A stretch of DNA of 64,000 bases, taken from assembly GCA_964036665.1 (NCBI GenBank), contig OZ038526.1, positions 26,784,001-26,848,000 of the forward strand, given 5' to 3'. This DNA comes from Gordius sp. MW1 (taxonomy: Eukaryota; Nematomorpha; Gordioida; Gordea; Gordiidae). The translations under genes and the position numbers were made by a program. The notes below the pieces were generated by a model, which saw nothing but the letters and a program-made list of their open reading frames with translations, made no database searches and was not told the origin of the DNA. Each line of letters opens with the position of its first letter. The stretch's first letter is position 1. Shown in pieces: positions 39,601 to 51,600 of this stretch.

Positions 39601-42600
39601 GCTACGCCCATGAAGATATTGGGTTCTTTCGCTCAATAAAGTTTTTTAATTAAAACAATTTCCATTCATATCTGTCAAAAATAAGATAGCTATGAGAACT
39701 ATTATGCGATTTCAACACATATATGCTCTATCCTTTCACGTTTAAAATATAGCTCCTTACCAATAAGCGCCTTACTTTTCGATACAATTTTTAAATAGTT
39801 CCTGGCATAATTTTCCATCCTTTTCCACTTGTGCCAAGCGACCCAAAAGATGAGCTCCCATGTAGCGGAGCATGGGGTCGGGGTTAGAGAATGTGTTGTA
39901 AGTGAAATCTTGCAAGCAAATTCTGATATCCGAATCGTGTTTGATGTTCGGTTTAATCGGCACGTCGCCACTGGCTTGAAACACTTCGGAAAGTTTCATT
40001 TTATGCTTCTCCTGGTTCTAAACATAATATTTTAATAAAAATACTTATTCTCAAAAGATTGTCTTAATATATTCGCTACTTCGTCTCTCTTACCCTAATA
40101 GTAACTCATTATTGGGTTATCAAAACACCCTAAAAAATGAAGCTAAATATTTTAAAAGGGAAACATTTCAAATCACTTTCATTCTTACATTTTTCTTGAC
40201 ATTGTTCCTATAATTTCAAAATAACACTCTTTTAGGGAGCTTTAACTTTAACGATACTTTTATTTTTCCCAAAACTGTCATAAACTGTTTCTAATCTAGC
40301 TAGCTTAGATGCATCCTTGTGCTATTTACCTTTTTAATTAAAATCGTTTAAAACTCATCTTCTTTGCCTTATCAAATGATCGATCTAACACGTTAAAACT
40401 AATATTCTTAATTAAGTCCTTATGAGCCCATTTAAAATTTGCCTAAAATCGCTTTAATTTTAAAAATTTAGACAATCAATGAGTGGGAGCATTCGTTATA
40501 TTGAAAACAATTGCCTGAAACAGAGCGAGAGTTTCAAATGCCAAAATTCACTTAAATCCAACATCGACCCCCTTGGCCCTCCCCATATAATTAACGAAAA
40601 TCAAACAGTCCTAAAATCACATATATTTTACCCATAAGAACGGCAACTACAATTAGATCTTTGCCCAAACAACATTGCTCGGGCTTAAATTTAGGAAAAA
40701 AAACAATAAAATTTAAAAAAATAACCTTTAAGGCACTCAGTAAGGCGGCGGATATATTGATTTGCAACGTATTGGTAATGGTTAAGCACGAATCTAGCGC
40801 AGAGTTAGAGGTAGGACCAGGGCCCAGGAGTTGAGCAACTTTATTGACCGTATCGTTGAGGTGGCTGAGAATTTGCAGTTTATGCTTGGTAGCTATGAAT
40901 GGAAATATGTGGCCAAACAGTAACACCGCTTCGTTCAACAACCGCGCGTATGGGTTCGGAGTAAGCTTCAAATTTTCTTGCTTAAGTGGTAACAATAATA
41001 TTTTACTTTACTTTCAAAGGGCTCTTTATAACCATAAGCGGGTTTCGTATTCGCATTATTTTTGAATAAATAAATAGGTTTTCGTATGTAATGCCTTTTT
41101 TGATAAAGTTATGAACAGATTTGTTTTTAAATAACAACTTATTGAAATTATAATGCCCATGTTATATTCTAAGCAGTTGATTAAAAACAGGAGCAATTGT
41201 GATAGCGATAAGGCTATAAGATAATTTAACTTCTTGTATGTTCTTCTCTAAATTATTTGCTGAGTTTACCGGGTCTTATAACAAGTTTCAGTCAATAGAA
41301 TATTAAAAAACTGCAAAAAAACTCTATCATTTTGGTGTATGAGTCACAACTTATAATTGCTCACGTATAAAGAAGAGCTCAGCGCTGGCAAATAATTCAG
41401 TTCACAGTAGGTGTGATGGGAGGATATTTGCGAATTCGGGTGAACCTATTGAAACCAACAATTTTTTATAATTTACACTAAATAAGTGAAATTTTTACCA
41501 GGCTTTCGAAGGCTGAATCGTTAGTTTTTGTAGGGTAAGTATTCAATAGAGTATCCAAAGTGTCGATTTTACAGCCTAGGTGGCCCATTATGAGTTCGTA
41601 TGTAACTGATGCCACTGGTATGCAAGTCGCGTCTTGATTGTTATAAGTAAATATCGCACTCGGTTCGTAATCCCATAAATTAACGTAATTTTGAGATGTT
41701 AAAGTTGGTTGATATTGACACGATTTTAGCATTGAATCCGGCGATTGTGTAATTTCTACCACCAATTCCCTCAACAACAAATTGTAATGGTCTGGAATAG
41801 AAATAAACATAAAAGGATTTAAATTTATACGAAACTAAATATTATGAGTTTAGATATTTATTAAAAATAAAATCAATAGATACTAATAAACTCGGGCCTT
41901 CGGCCCTCGTGGGAAGGGGGAGGGGAGGAGGGGAGGGGAGAAGGGAAGGGGGGAAGGGAAGGGGGGAAGGGAAGGGGGGACGACTCATCTTTACTTCGTA
42001 TAAATGTATCATATTTGCTATGCAATTTATGGGCGAGAAAGGTGGGAAGGGGCGAGAATGCCTATAGGGGGGTATTAAATGCCTAATGATTAATTAATTA
42101 TTAATACAAATTTTCCATTTATAGGCAGAATGTAATATAGGCAAAATGTAATACAGGCAAGGGTTAGGGTTAGATTTAGTGTTTGCATCTAGTTGCGTAT
42201 TACATTAGTTTTTAGGGCCTTTAGTGATTATGGGTCTAACAAACATTATATTATAAAACATCACAATGTTAAGAATTTGCAGAATTGTTGGGAGAAATTT
42301 TTGTTGAATTTGAACAATTTTTAATTAAAAAAATCAAAAATTTGGCGAATGGTCATTTTTTCTCCATTGGTCAGTACCAACAGATACTCTATAAGTCAAT
42401 GATAGCCAAAAAAACGGAAAAAAAAATTTGATGCTCACTTTGGCCAATGGTCATTTTTTTCCATTGGTCAGCAGCCAGCACACGGTAAAAATAAATATAA
42501 ATTCATAAGAGTAAAAAAAACGAAAAAAAAAATTTCGAATCACATTTTGGCCAATGGTTATTTTTTTCCATTGGTCAGCAGCCAGGACACGGTAAAAGTG

Positions 42601-45600
42601 GATATAAATTCATAATAGTCAAAAAAAACGAGAAAAAAAAAATTCGAATCACATTTTGGCCAATGGTCATTTTATTCGATTGGTCCGCAGCCAGCGGACG
42701 GCCAAAATGTCATAATAGCAATGGTAGGAACAGGAACAATCATAATAGTTAATAAAAAACGAAAAAAATAATTTCGATTCACATTTTTGCCAATGGTCAT
42801 TTTTTCCATCGGTCAGGAGCCAGCGGACGGCCAAAAAGTCATAATAGCAATGGTAGTAACAGGAACAATCATAATAGTCAAAAAAACGAAAAAATAAATC
42901 GGATTCACATTTTGGCCAATGGTCATTTTTTTCATTGGTCAGCAGCCAGCGGACGGCCAAAAAGTCTTATTATCAATGATATAACAAGAACAATCATAAG
43001 AGTAAAAAAAAAACGAAAAAAATAATTCCGATTCCCATTTTGGCCAATGGTCATTTTTTCCATCGGTCAGTAGCCAGCGGACGGCTAAAAAGTTATAATA
43101 GCATTGGTAGTAACAGGAACAATCATAATAGTCAAAAAAAAACCCAGGTTTCGAACCCAAAAACTGGTTAAATTAACCGGGATTTGAACCTAAAAACTAG
43201 TTAAATTAATAATAGCAATATCTATACTGTTAAAAAAAGCGTGACAAGACATTCGGTGCAAGACATTCGGCGCGTGACAAGACATTCGGAAAATGGAAAG
43301 TGAGCCCATAAATTGCATAGCAATTAAAACTTTTGTAGGAGCACAGGGACCCACACCAGTAGAGGCATAGGCCCTTGTAGTGGAGGGCATAGGGTAATTA
43401 TCAATGTTAACCTATTCGAAAACGAACAAAAAATTTCGATTTATTTGGCCAATGGTGATTTTTTTCAATGGTCAGTAGCCTGCGGACGGTCAAAAAGTCA
43501 TATTATCAATGGTATTAACAAGAACAAAATATTAATTTAATTAACAGGGACCCATATCAGTAGAGGCATAGGCCCTTGTAGTGGAGGGCATAGGGTAATT
43601 ATCAATGTTAACCTATTCAAAAACGAACAAAAAATTTCGATTTATTTGGCCAATGGTAATTTTTTTCAATGGTCAGTAGCCTGCGGACGGTCAAAAAGTC
43701 ATATTATCAATGGTATTAACAAGAACAATATATTAATTTAATTTAAAAAAGGCTGGCGCCAATAACTTGGTGGACGGACGACGGACGGACAACCAAAAAC
43801 GAGCCCATAAATTGCATAGCAATTAATATAAATATAGTACATTAAAAGATTTAATTTGGCAAACTATGGATGAAATCGTAATATCGTAGTAAAACAATTA
43901 ATTTCTAACACATTCAGCTAATTAAAAAGCCTTTAACGTAACGTATGAAAACCTTATTAAAGTGTTCAGTATTGAGTATATGTATGTAAAAGTGAGACAA
44001 AAAATGTATCTGCCCTATTAATCGGCATTTCAATGTTTTTATGACTATTTTCATACAACCAAAACAACAAATATACCTTCAAATGTTCGAGGTGGTAACA
44101 TTTTTAAAAGCGAAAACAATTTCATTTTAGCCATACACATGGATCTCTTGACGGCTGGAGGCATATCTCGAATTACACTAGCAGAGCTGGAAAAGATTAT
44201 GATAGAAACCAAATTATATAAAATTCAATAAATTGCCAAAATTTACAAATTTAAACTTAATCTTTTGAATATTATTCGATCATATCCTTTTAAAAAATAC
44301 TTAACATAACATATAACTATAAAGGTTTTAACCAAATGAAATATTTATGCAATTAATAAAATTATAGTAAAATGAAATATCAACTTTATAATATAATTTA
44401 AAAATCAATAATTTTTAATTTTAAAAACACACAAACAGATAAATGCAAAAATAAATCTATACTTATCATTCAATACTTGCTAATAAAAGTGAGGGTCGTA
44501 TACAAATATCTGATGAGTGAATTGATAAAATCTTGAAATTCCAACTGTGGGTGTTTATTAATAAATGTGCCAATACCTTGATATAAAGTTTATAAATAAA
44601 GCACAAAATAGCAAAAAATACTTGTTAGGCAACCGCTAACATGCTCCAAGTTGGTGTGAAATGATATCGCTTTATTCTCTCCGCCGTCTAATTTGAAATC
44701 TTTGAGCGAGCTGTATAGATACTTTTTCCAGAGAACCTTTAATTTATCCAACACGGAGATTACCCACCAGGATTCTGCAGCAACAAAGATTTTTATAGTA
44801 TATATCATTTATTTTAACTTAAGATGTCTTTAGGGGAAAATTGTAAACAAGAATTTTCTCTATTTTAAATTATGAGTCTTTATATTCGTGCCTATGGCCA
44901 TACAGCTTCGTCAACTCAATAGCATAACATTTTATTGATTCCATCAATAAGCAAACTATATGCATTTTTGGAGTTTTAACTATATTAAACAGGAATCCAT
45001 AGGCGTTACCAGGGGCTGGAAGATTGAGGCGGCTGCCCCCTTTAAATCCATAAAAAACTCTTCAAAATCTAATATTATTATGGCTAAAATTACTAAAAAA
45101 AAATTATCATTTAGCCCCTCCCTAAATCATTATTGCCTCCCCCTTTAAATCCAATCCTGGCTAGGCCCATGCATGAATCAATATCACAAAATAAACGCCT
45201 TCAAGTTAATTTCAAAAACTATACCCGATAAAACGAGACAATTAAGGGCAAACCAGGCGGCGGTAATGCTTTGGACTTGAGCATTTCCAGCTAAAGTCTC
45301 AGAATCTCCATCGCCCAAAAGATGAGAGCCTTGTTGCTGAAGCATAGGAAGTACGAGTTTGTAGAAGATGGTGTCGGGTGTGCAATTTATGCTTGGGGTA
45401 ATGCACGAAATTGATGAGTAGAGGGAGTAAAGACAGCCCAGAGCTACTATATTCCCCGCCCGAGAGGGTACCTGCTGATTGGTATTAATAGAAGGCACGT
45501 GATCTCTAGGCACGTTATCTCTAGTGGCCACGCTCCACAAATATGGTACGTAGCGAGCTAAGAGGTGAGGAAAGAGCTGACACAAGCCCCGCAAAAATGC

Positions 45601-48600
45601 GACTGCGTGGTGCTGAACGTAGGTATCGGGATGGTTAAGTAACCATATCCATGGTTGAGCTTGAACTATGATGTGTACATTTAATTTGTTTACGAATGTT
45701 TTAAAGATTTTGTAAGTGTTAATTTGTGAGATTTCTTTTAAAAACTTACTTGGGTATTCACCAAGAATTCCCTTAAACAAGGAGCCCATCCTTTGCATCA
45801 AAGCTGTAAGCTGGCGGAGCAGTGTGGTAAACAAAAGGGTACCTCTGATCGATTCCATCACATTCTTCTTACCACCTATAACACCCCATCGTATACAAAT
45901 ATAAAAATTAATACTTCTGCAAGGAGGGCGAGGGATTTTTTTGCTTTAAAGTCTTCAAATTGCATATTTATAGGACTATACCGATTTTTGTGTTATAACT
46001 TATAAGTCATTAAAAAACGAATTGGGAACTAAGTAGGGACCTGCACGGGTGACCCGAAAACCGACCCGACCTATTATGAAATATGCCCGGGTTTGGTCGG
46101 GTTTGACTTAATTTTTCAAACGCTTTCGGGTCGGGTTCAAGTTATAAATAGTCAAAATGCTTTCGGATCTGGTTCGGGTGAAAAAACAGGGTTTGCCGGT
46201 CTCTAGAACCAAGTAAAAAAACTTAAGGCGAGCAATTTACGCTATAAACTTTGAACATTTTTAACATCCTAAGGCTTGTCTTAATATCGGATTCAGATTC
46301 AAATGGCGCGAATGGATCTTTATCAAATAACCGATTTAATTTCATGTGTCAAACTCGGTTGTAATTATTAATATTTTGTTTTTTAATAATTAAAAACGTT
46401 TTTTTGTTTATTTCAACTCTTGAGATTAGTCGCTGCTATATTATGCGTCTTAAATGTAAATCTGCTGTGAATTAAGTTAAAACACGGCTATGTTATAACC
46501 CGTACAACGATTTTTGCTGAGCAGCAAAATCCGATATTAAGACAAGCCCTAATACATGCATAATGGCGAACCTTTAGTCAGATTTAGTAGAGAGCTGTAT
46601 TTATTTATAATGGTGAGAAGGGTTTTGGCACATAGTAAATTCTCATTTTCCGACAAATTATCGTTCAGCAAGCAATCGATGATTTGTCCGGCTATGGTAG
46701 AGGTAAAATGAAGTAAATACGTTTCTTCCACTTTGTCCCACCACCCATTTCCCATAATAAAATTGTTGATTAAATGATCTAACACACATTTTAAATTGTT
46801 TTCCAACCAATTCCCTCTTTGTTCAAGCATCGAATGAATCGTGCTAACATATGCCTATATAATAAATCAATAAATTAATTTTTTATGAGATAAAGTACCT
46901 AAACATAATATTGTACAATCATATAAATAATAATTTTAAAAACTTTATATGAGTAAAATGTCTTCATCTTACTCTTTTAGAGGAGGCCAGGAATTCAAAA
47001 AATATTTGAAATTAAATTTTGCGATTAGAATTGCTATTGATTATTTCAATAAAAATGCGGGGGGAGTATTTAGAGGGAGGGGATCGCCTGCCTATTTCTT
47101 TGAATAAAGCCAACGTCATTTATTTATCGGATCCTGGCGATACTACTTTTAGATATATAATTTTACTTAAAATCCCTTAATTTAAGATTACTTACAAACT
47201 TTTTAAAACAGTCATTTAAACTGTGCATATATGAAATATACAAAGATCCTAATTAGAGATGGCACAGGGGGGAATATTCCCGGGAATATTCCCATTAATT
47301 CCCGGGAATATTCCCGAGGGAAAATTGAATTTTCCCTATGATAAATTCCCTTAAAAAAATTAATGTTTTTGACACAAAATTTACGCAATATTTTATTTTT
47401 AAATTGATTTTAATTATTTAGAATTTTATATTTTCCTCGTGGAAATTTCTATTAGCATTTTTCCGCCTATTTAAAATTAATTGAAACCTTCTAGTCAATC
47501 ACCTAATTCAAGTAAAATATAAACATCAGAATTTAAATTTTTAGCTTTTATTTTGGAATTTGACTTGCTTATTGTATATTCAAAAAGTTTACCCTATTTG
47601 TTTGACTCATCTAAGTAAATAAAATACATATAAACAATTTTATTTAAAGTAGCTTTTAGCTTGTTTGAATTTGAAATATAAGTTGCAAATCAACTATTTA
47701 GGTATTATTACACCTACACCATTAAAATTTAAATTCTGTATTACCCTATATTTAATCTAGCACTATTTTTTGTTTCTACTTTACAAACAAACCTACAATT
47801 TTAATAATATAAACAACTTAATTTAAACCTCAGGTAAGATTATGTATAATTAAATTTGAAATTTTTTTAGCTAAATCTATTTGACATTCAATTTGATATC
47901 CTATTTAATATTTTAAAAAACACTTACACTTAAACTCAAGTAAAATTATACTAGCATTTTATTTTTAACTAGCTTTTAGCTGTATTGGATTGGCCTATAT
48001 TTTAAATCATTAAATAAATTTTAATCTGGTAAGATGCCTAGAAAACCATCTGATATCTGGAAACATTTTGGTAGACATACATCCTCCAATAAGAAAGGCT
48101 TTATTGCCATCTGCAACTATTGCAACCATAAATATGACTTCCCCAACCCAACAAAAATGTCTATCCATATACAAAAATGCCCAGAATATGCAAGTGAAAC
48201 AAAATGCTCAGAACTAGAAGTTTTTTCAATATCCTCAGAATCATCTAAAACTTTTTCTGCGTCAGAACACAAACACCCCACTGTAACAACACCTGAGTTA
48301 ACAACAAATTTTAACACTTCAAAACAATCCACATTAAATATTAATCAATATTTCGATAGCATGACTCCAGTGCAACAAGAAAGATTAAATGAAAAGCTTG
48401 CACTGGCTATCTATATGTCAAATTGTCCGTTTAACATAACAGAAAATTATTATTGGAAGGACTTTTTCAAATCTATAAAACCATCCTTCAGAATTCCACC
48501 AAGAAAGGCAATAGGAGGTTCTTTGCTAAATGACCAATTTGACAAGATCAAAGCAGTTATAAATGAAAAACTAGAATCAGGTTCTAATTTTACATTAATT

Positions 48601-51600
48601 AGTGATGGTTGGACAAACATTAGGGGGGAGTCCATAATCAATTTTATAATAATGACACTGAAACCCATATTTTTAAAATCTATAGATACAGGGACGAATG
48701 CCCATACTGGGGATTATATAGCTGATCAATTCCTAAAGGTGATGGAAGAAATTGGCACTCTAAAATTTGTTGCCATAGTTACTGACAACGCTGCCAATAT
48801 GAAGAAGGCTTGGGAAATAGTTAAGTCTAAACATCCTTCAATTGAGTGCTTTGGCTGTGCAGCTCATGGGCTTAATTTATTAATAAAAGATATCTCCAAC
48901 AAAATTCCTACCATCCAAAATATTACAGCTAAAGTTAAACAAATTATAAAATACATTAAATTTAATACAATATTATCATCAACTTTTAAAGAAAAACAAT
49001 GTAACAAAAATCGACTCACAACTTTGAAAATACCCTGTCCAACAAGGTGGGGTGGTATAGTTATAATGCTTAATAGTTTCCTAGTAAACAAAGATACTTT
49101 GCAGGAACTAGCTTTAACAGATACATTTGCTGATCGAAGCAAACGTTTAAATTTGCTTGATAATGATGTTTTTTGGGAGAAAATAAAAAAAATTACATTT
49201 TTTTTAGATGTAATTTTGACCAAAATAACTTGCTTAGAAAGTGACTCTGGATTATTGTCTGATGTACCGGAAGCATTTCATACTATTAAAGCCCATTTCA
49301 GCGAAATTTCTAGTAAGGAATTTAGCCTAATTGATGCAAGTGTTATTAAAAAATTCGTGAGCAAAAGGAAATCGTTTTGCTGTAAGGATTTTCATATGGC
49401 AGCTAACTTGCTTGATCCACGTTATTGTGGAGTCAACCTTACTACAAAAGAAATAGCTGAATCAATTAACGCTATCAAGATTATTTCTCAAGGCTATAAT
49501 TTCAATATAGGCCAAGTTATTGCCAATTTGGCAGAATTTCGTGCTAAAGACGGGTTGTTTGCTGAGCGGTCAATATGGGATAGCGCTAGTTACATTTCAC
49601 CCTTGACGTGGTGGAAAGGCTTGTGCACTAACCAACCCTTATCTGAAATTGCCGTGAAACTCTTTTCAATTCCAGCTACCAGTGCTGCCACAGAAAGAAT
49701 TTGGTCCACATTTGGTTATGTACATTCTAAATCAAGAAATCGAATGAAAAACGACAAGGTGAAAAAGCTAGTGTCCATAAGGCACAACATGCACTTGAAA
49801 AGTAGTATCAATTTTAATGCAAAAGCGCGCTCAATATCTTCATCTGATGAATCAATTTCATAGCTAAATGACGATAGTGACAGTTTAGATATTGACAATT
49901 TTTAATGTATATTTTTATGTAAATTTGTAATGAAATATTGTGTATTATTGGAGAAATAAACTTTATTAGCATTTCATTTTACACCCTAGCATCTTTTTTT
50001 CATCTAAGACTATATATTAACAATCAAAGTATTTATTTTCCCCATGAATTCCCCAAAATTCCCGTTATTTCCCAAAAATTCCCGTTATTTCCCCAAAATT
50101 CCCTATTTTCCCTGGGAATATTCCCTCGATGAAAATTCCCGGGAAATTACCCATCTCTAATCCTAATTTATTTTTATATAAATCAATCAAATCATGGGCG
50201 TAGCCAGCATTGGGAGGGGGGGGCAATAATGATATAGGCTCAGGCAAAATGATAATTTTTTAAATTTTAGCCATAATTTTAATAAATTTAAACAAATTTT
50301 TGGATTTATAAGGGCGCAGCCACCCCTTCTGCCCCCCCCCCGTTGGCTACGCCCATGAATCTAATATTTATAAAAGTCATTATATAAACTTTATATCTTA
50401 CGTATGCTAAACCCACGACGACGCATTTAGTGCTGTGCAGGGTGGCTCCTTGGTTAGCTTTAAATAAATTAGATATCCCAGTTTGGTGGAAGTTGGTAGA
50501 GGCATTTAATCTGCTTTGCAAAATTTTGGCTAGGATAGCTAGCCCCTCTTCCACGTTAACCAATTTCCACTTTACACCTAAAGCACAGGCAGGGGTGCGA
50601 ATATAGAATGTAGGAGAATGAATCAATGTTTTTATATTTTGCAACCTACGCCAGAAGATTCCATATTTAAAGCCAACGGCGTAGCGGGGGGGGGCAGAGA
50701 GGGACGGCTGACCCCCTCTAAATCCAAAAATTTGTTAAAAATTATTAAAATTATGGCAAAAATTTCAAAAAAGGAACATTTTGCCCCTTTCTAAGTCATT
50801 ATTGGCCCCTCTAATCCCAATGCTAACTATGATAATGTTTTATGGTTCCCAAACTATTTCAGCCATCGCCCCCCTCCTCTTAGAATATTAAAAGGCCTGT
50901 TCTCCACCCCCCCCCCCCTTTTAACTAAAAAAAAAGATTTTTAGAAGAACACAAGTGGATTTAATTTTTATGATGTTGCATAACTTAAAAATATAGTAGG
51001 AAATATTACCACATACAACAAATATATTATTGAAATATTAATAGTAAATGGGCGTGATAAATCAAAGCGAGTTTTTAATCAATTTCGATCAGAGACCAGA
51101 AAAACCCAGCCCTAACTGTCAAAAATTTGATTTTCTGGAGGACCCGGGGGGACATCATAACGCGATGCGGGCTAAATCAGATTTTTAATTGCTATGCAAT
51201 CCATGGGCTGATTAGATTGTCCTTCCCGTCCGTCCTGTCCAACTTGTAATTTTTTAATAATTGCTGTGGAAACTTATACGGGTTTCGAATGAATGTGGAC
51301 TTATGCTTCTGTAAAGAACTTTTATATTGCTCTCGCATATAGACTAGTTAATGGCCGCTGGTTCGCTAATTTTATTATATTTTGTTTTTGTGATTCATTA
51401 TCGTAGTTCTTATAAAAAATGGAAATTGAATTAAAATATTTAAACATATCATAAAATTTGGGCTATAAATTCTCGGCAGTTTTGGTAATTCGCATGGCCG
51501 AGCTGAAACTTAAAAGATTTCGGGCGGGCTCGGACGGGCAATTTAATTATAAAATCGGAGAGGGCAGGTTTAGGCAAAATATTTTAACAAATCTAATCTA

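Noticed and set aside
42159..42172. Telomere-like GGGTTAGGGTTAG (also near 62117)
   Set aside because: Only two units, embedded in a dispersed repeat module; not a telomere.
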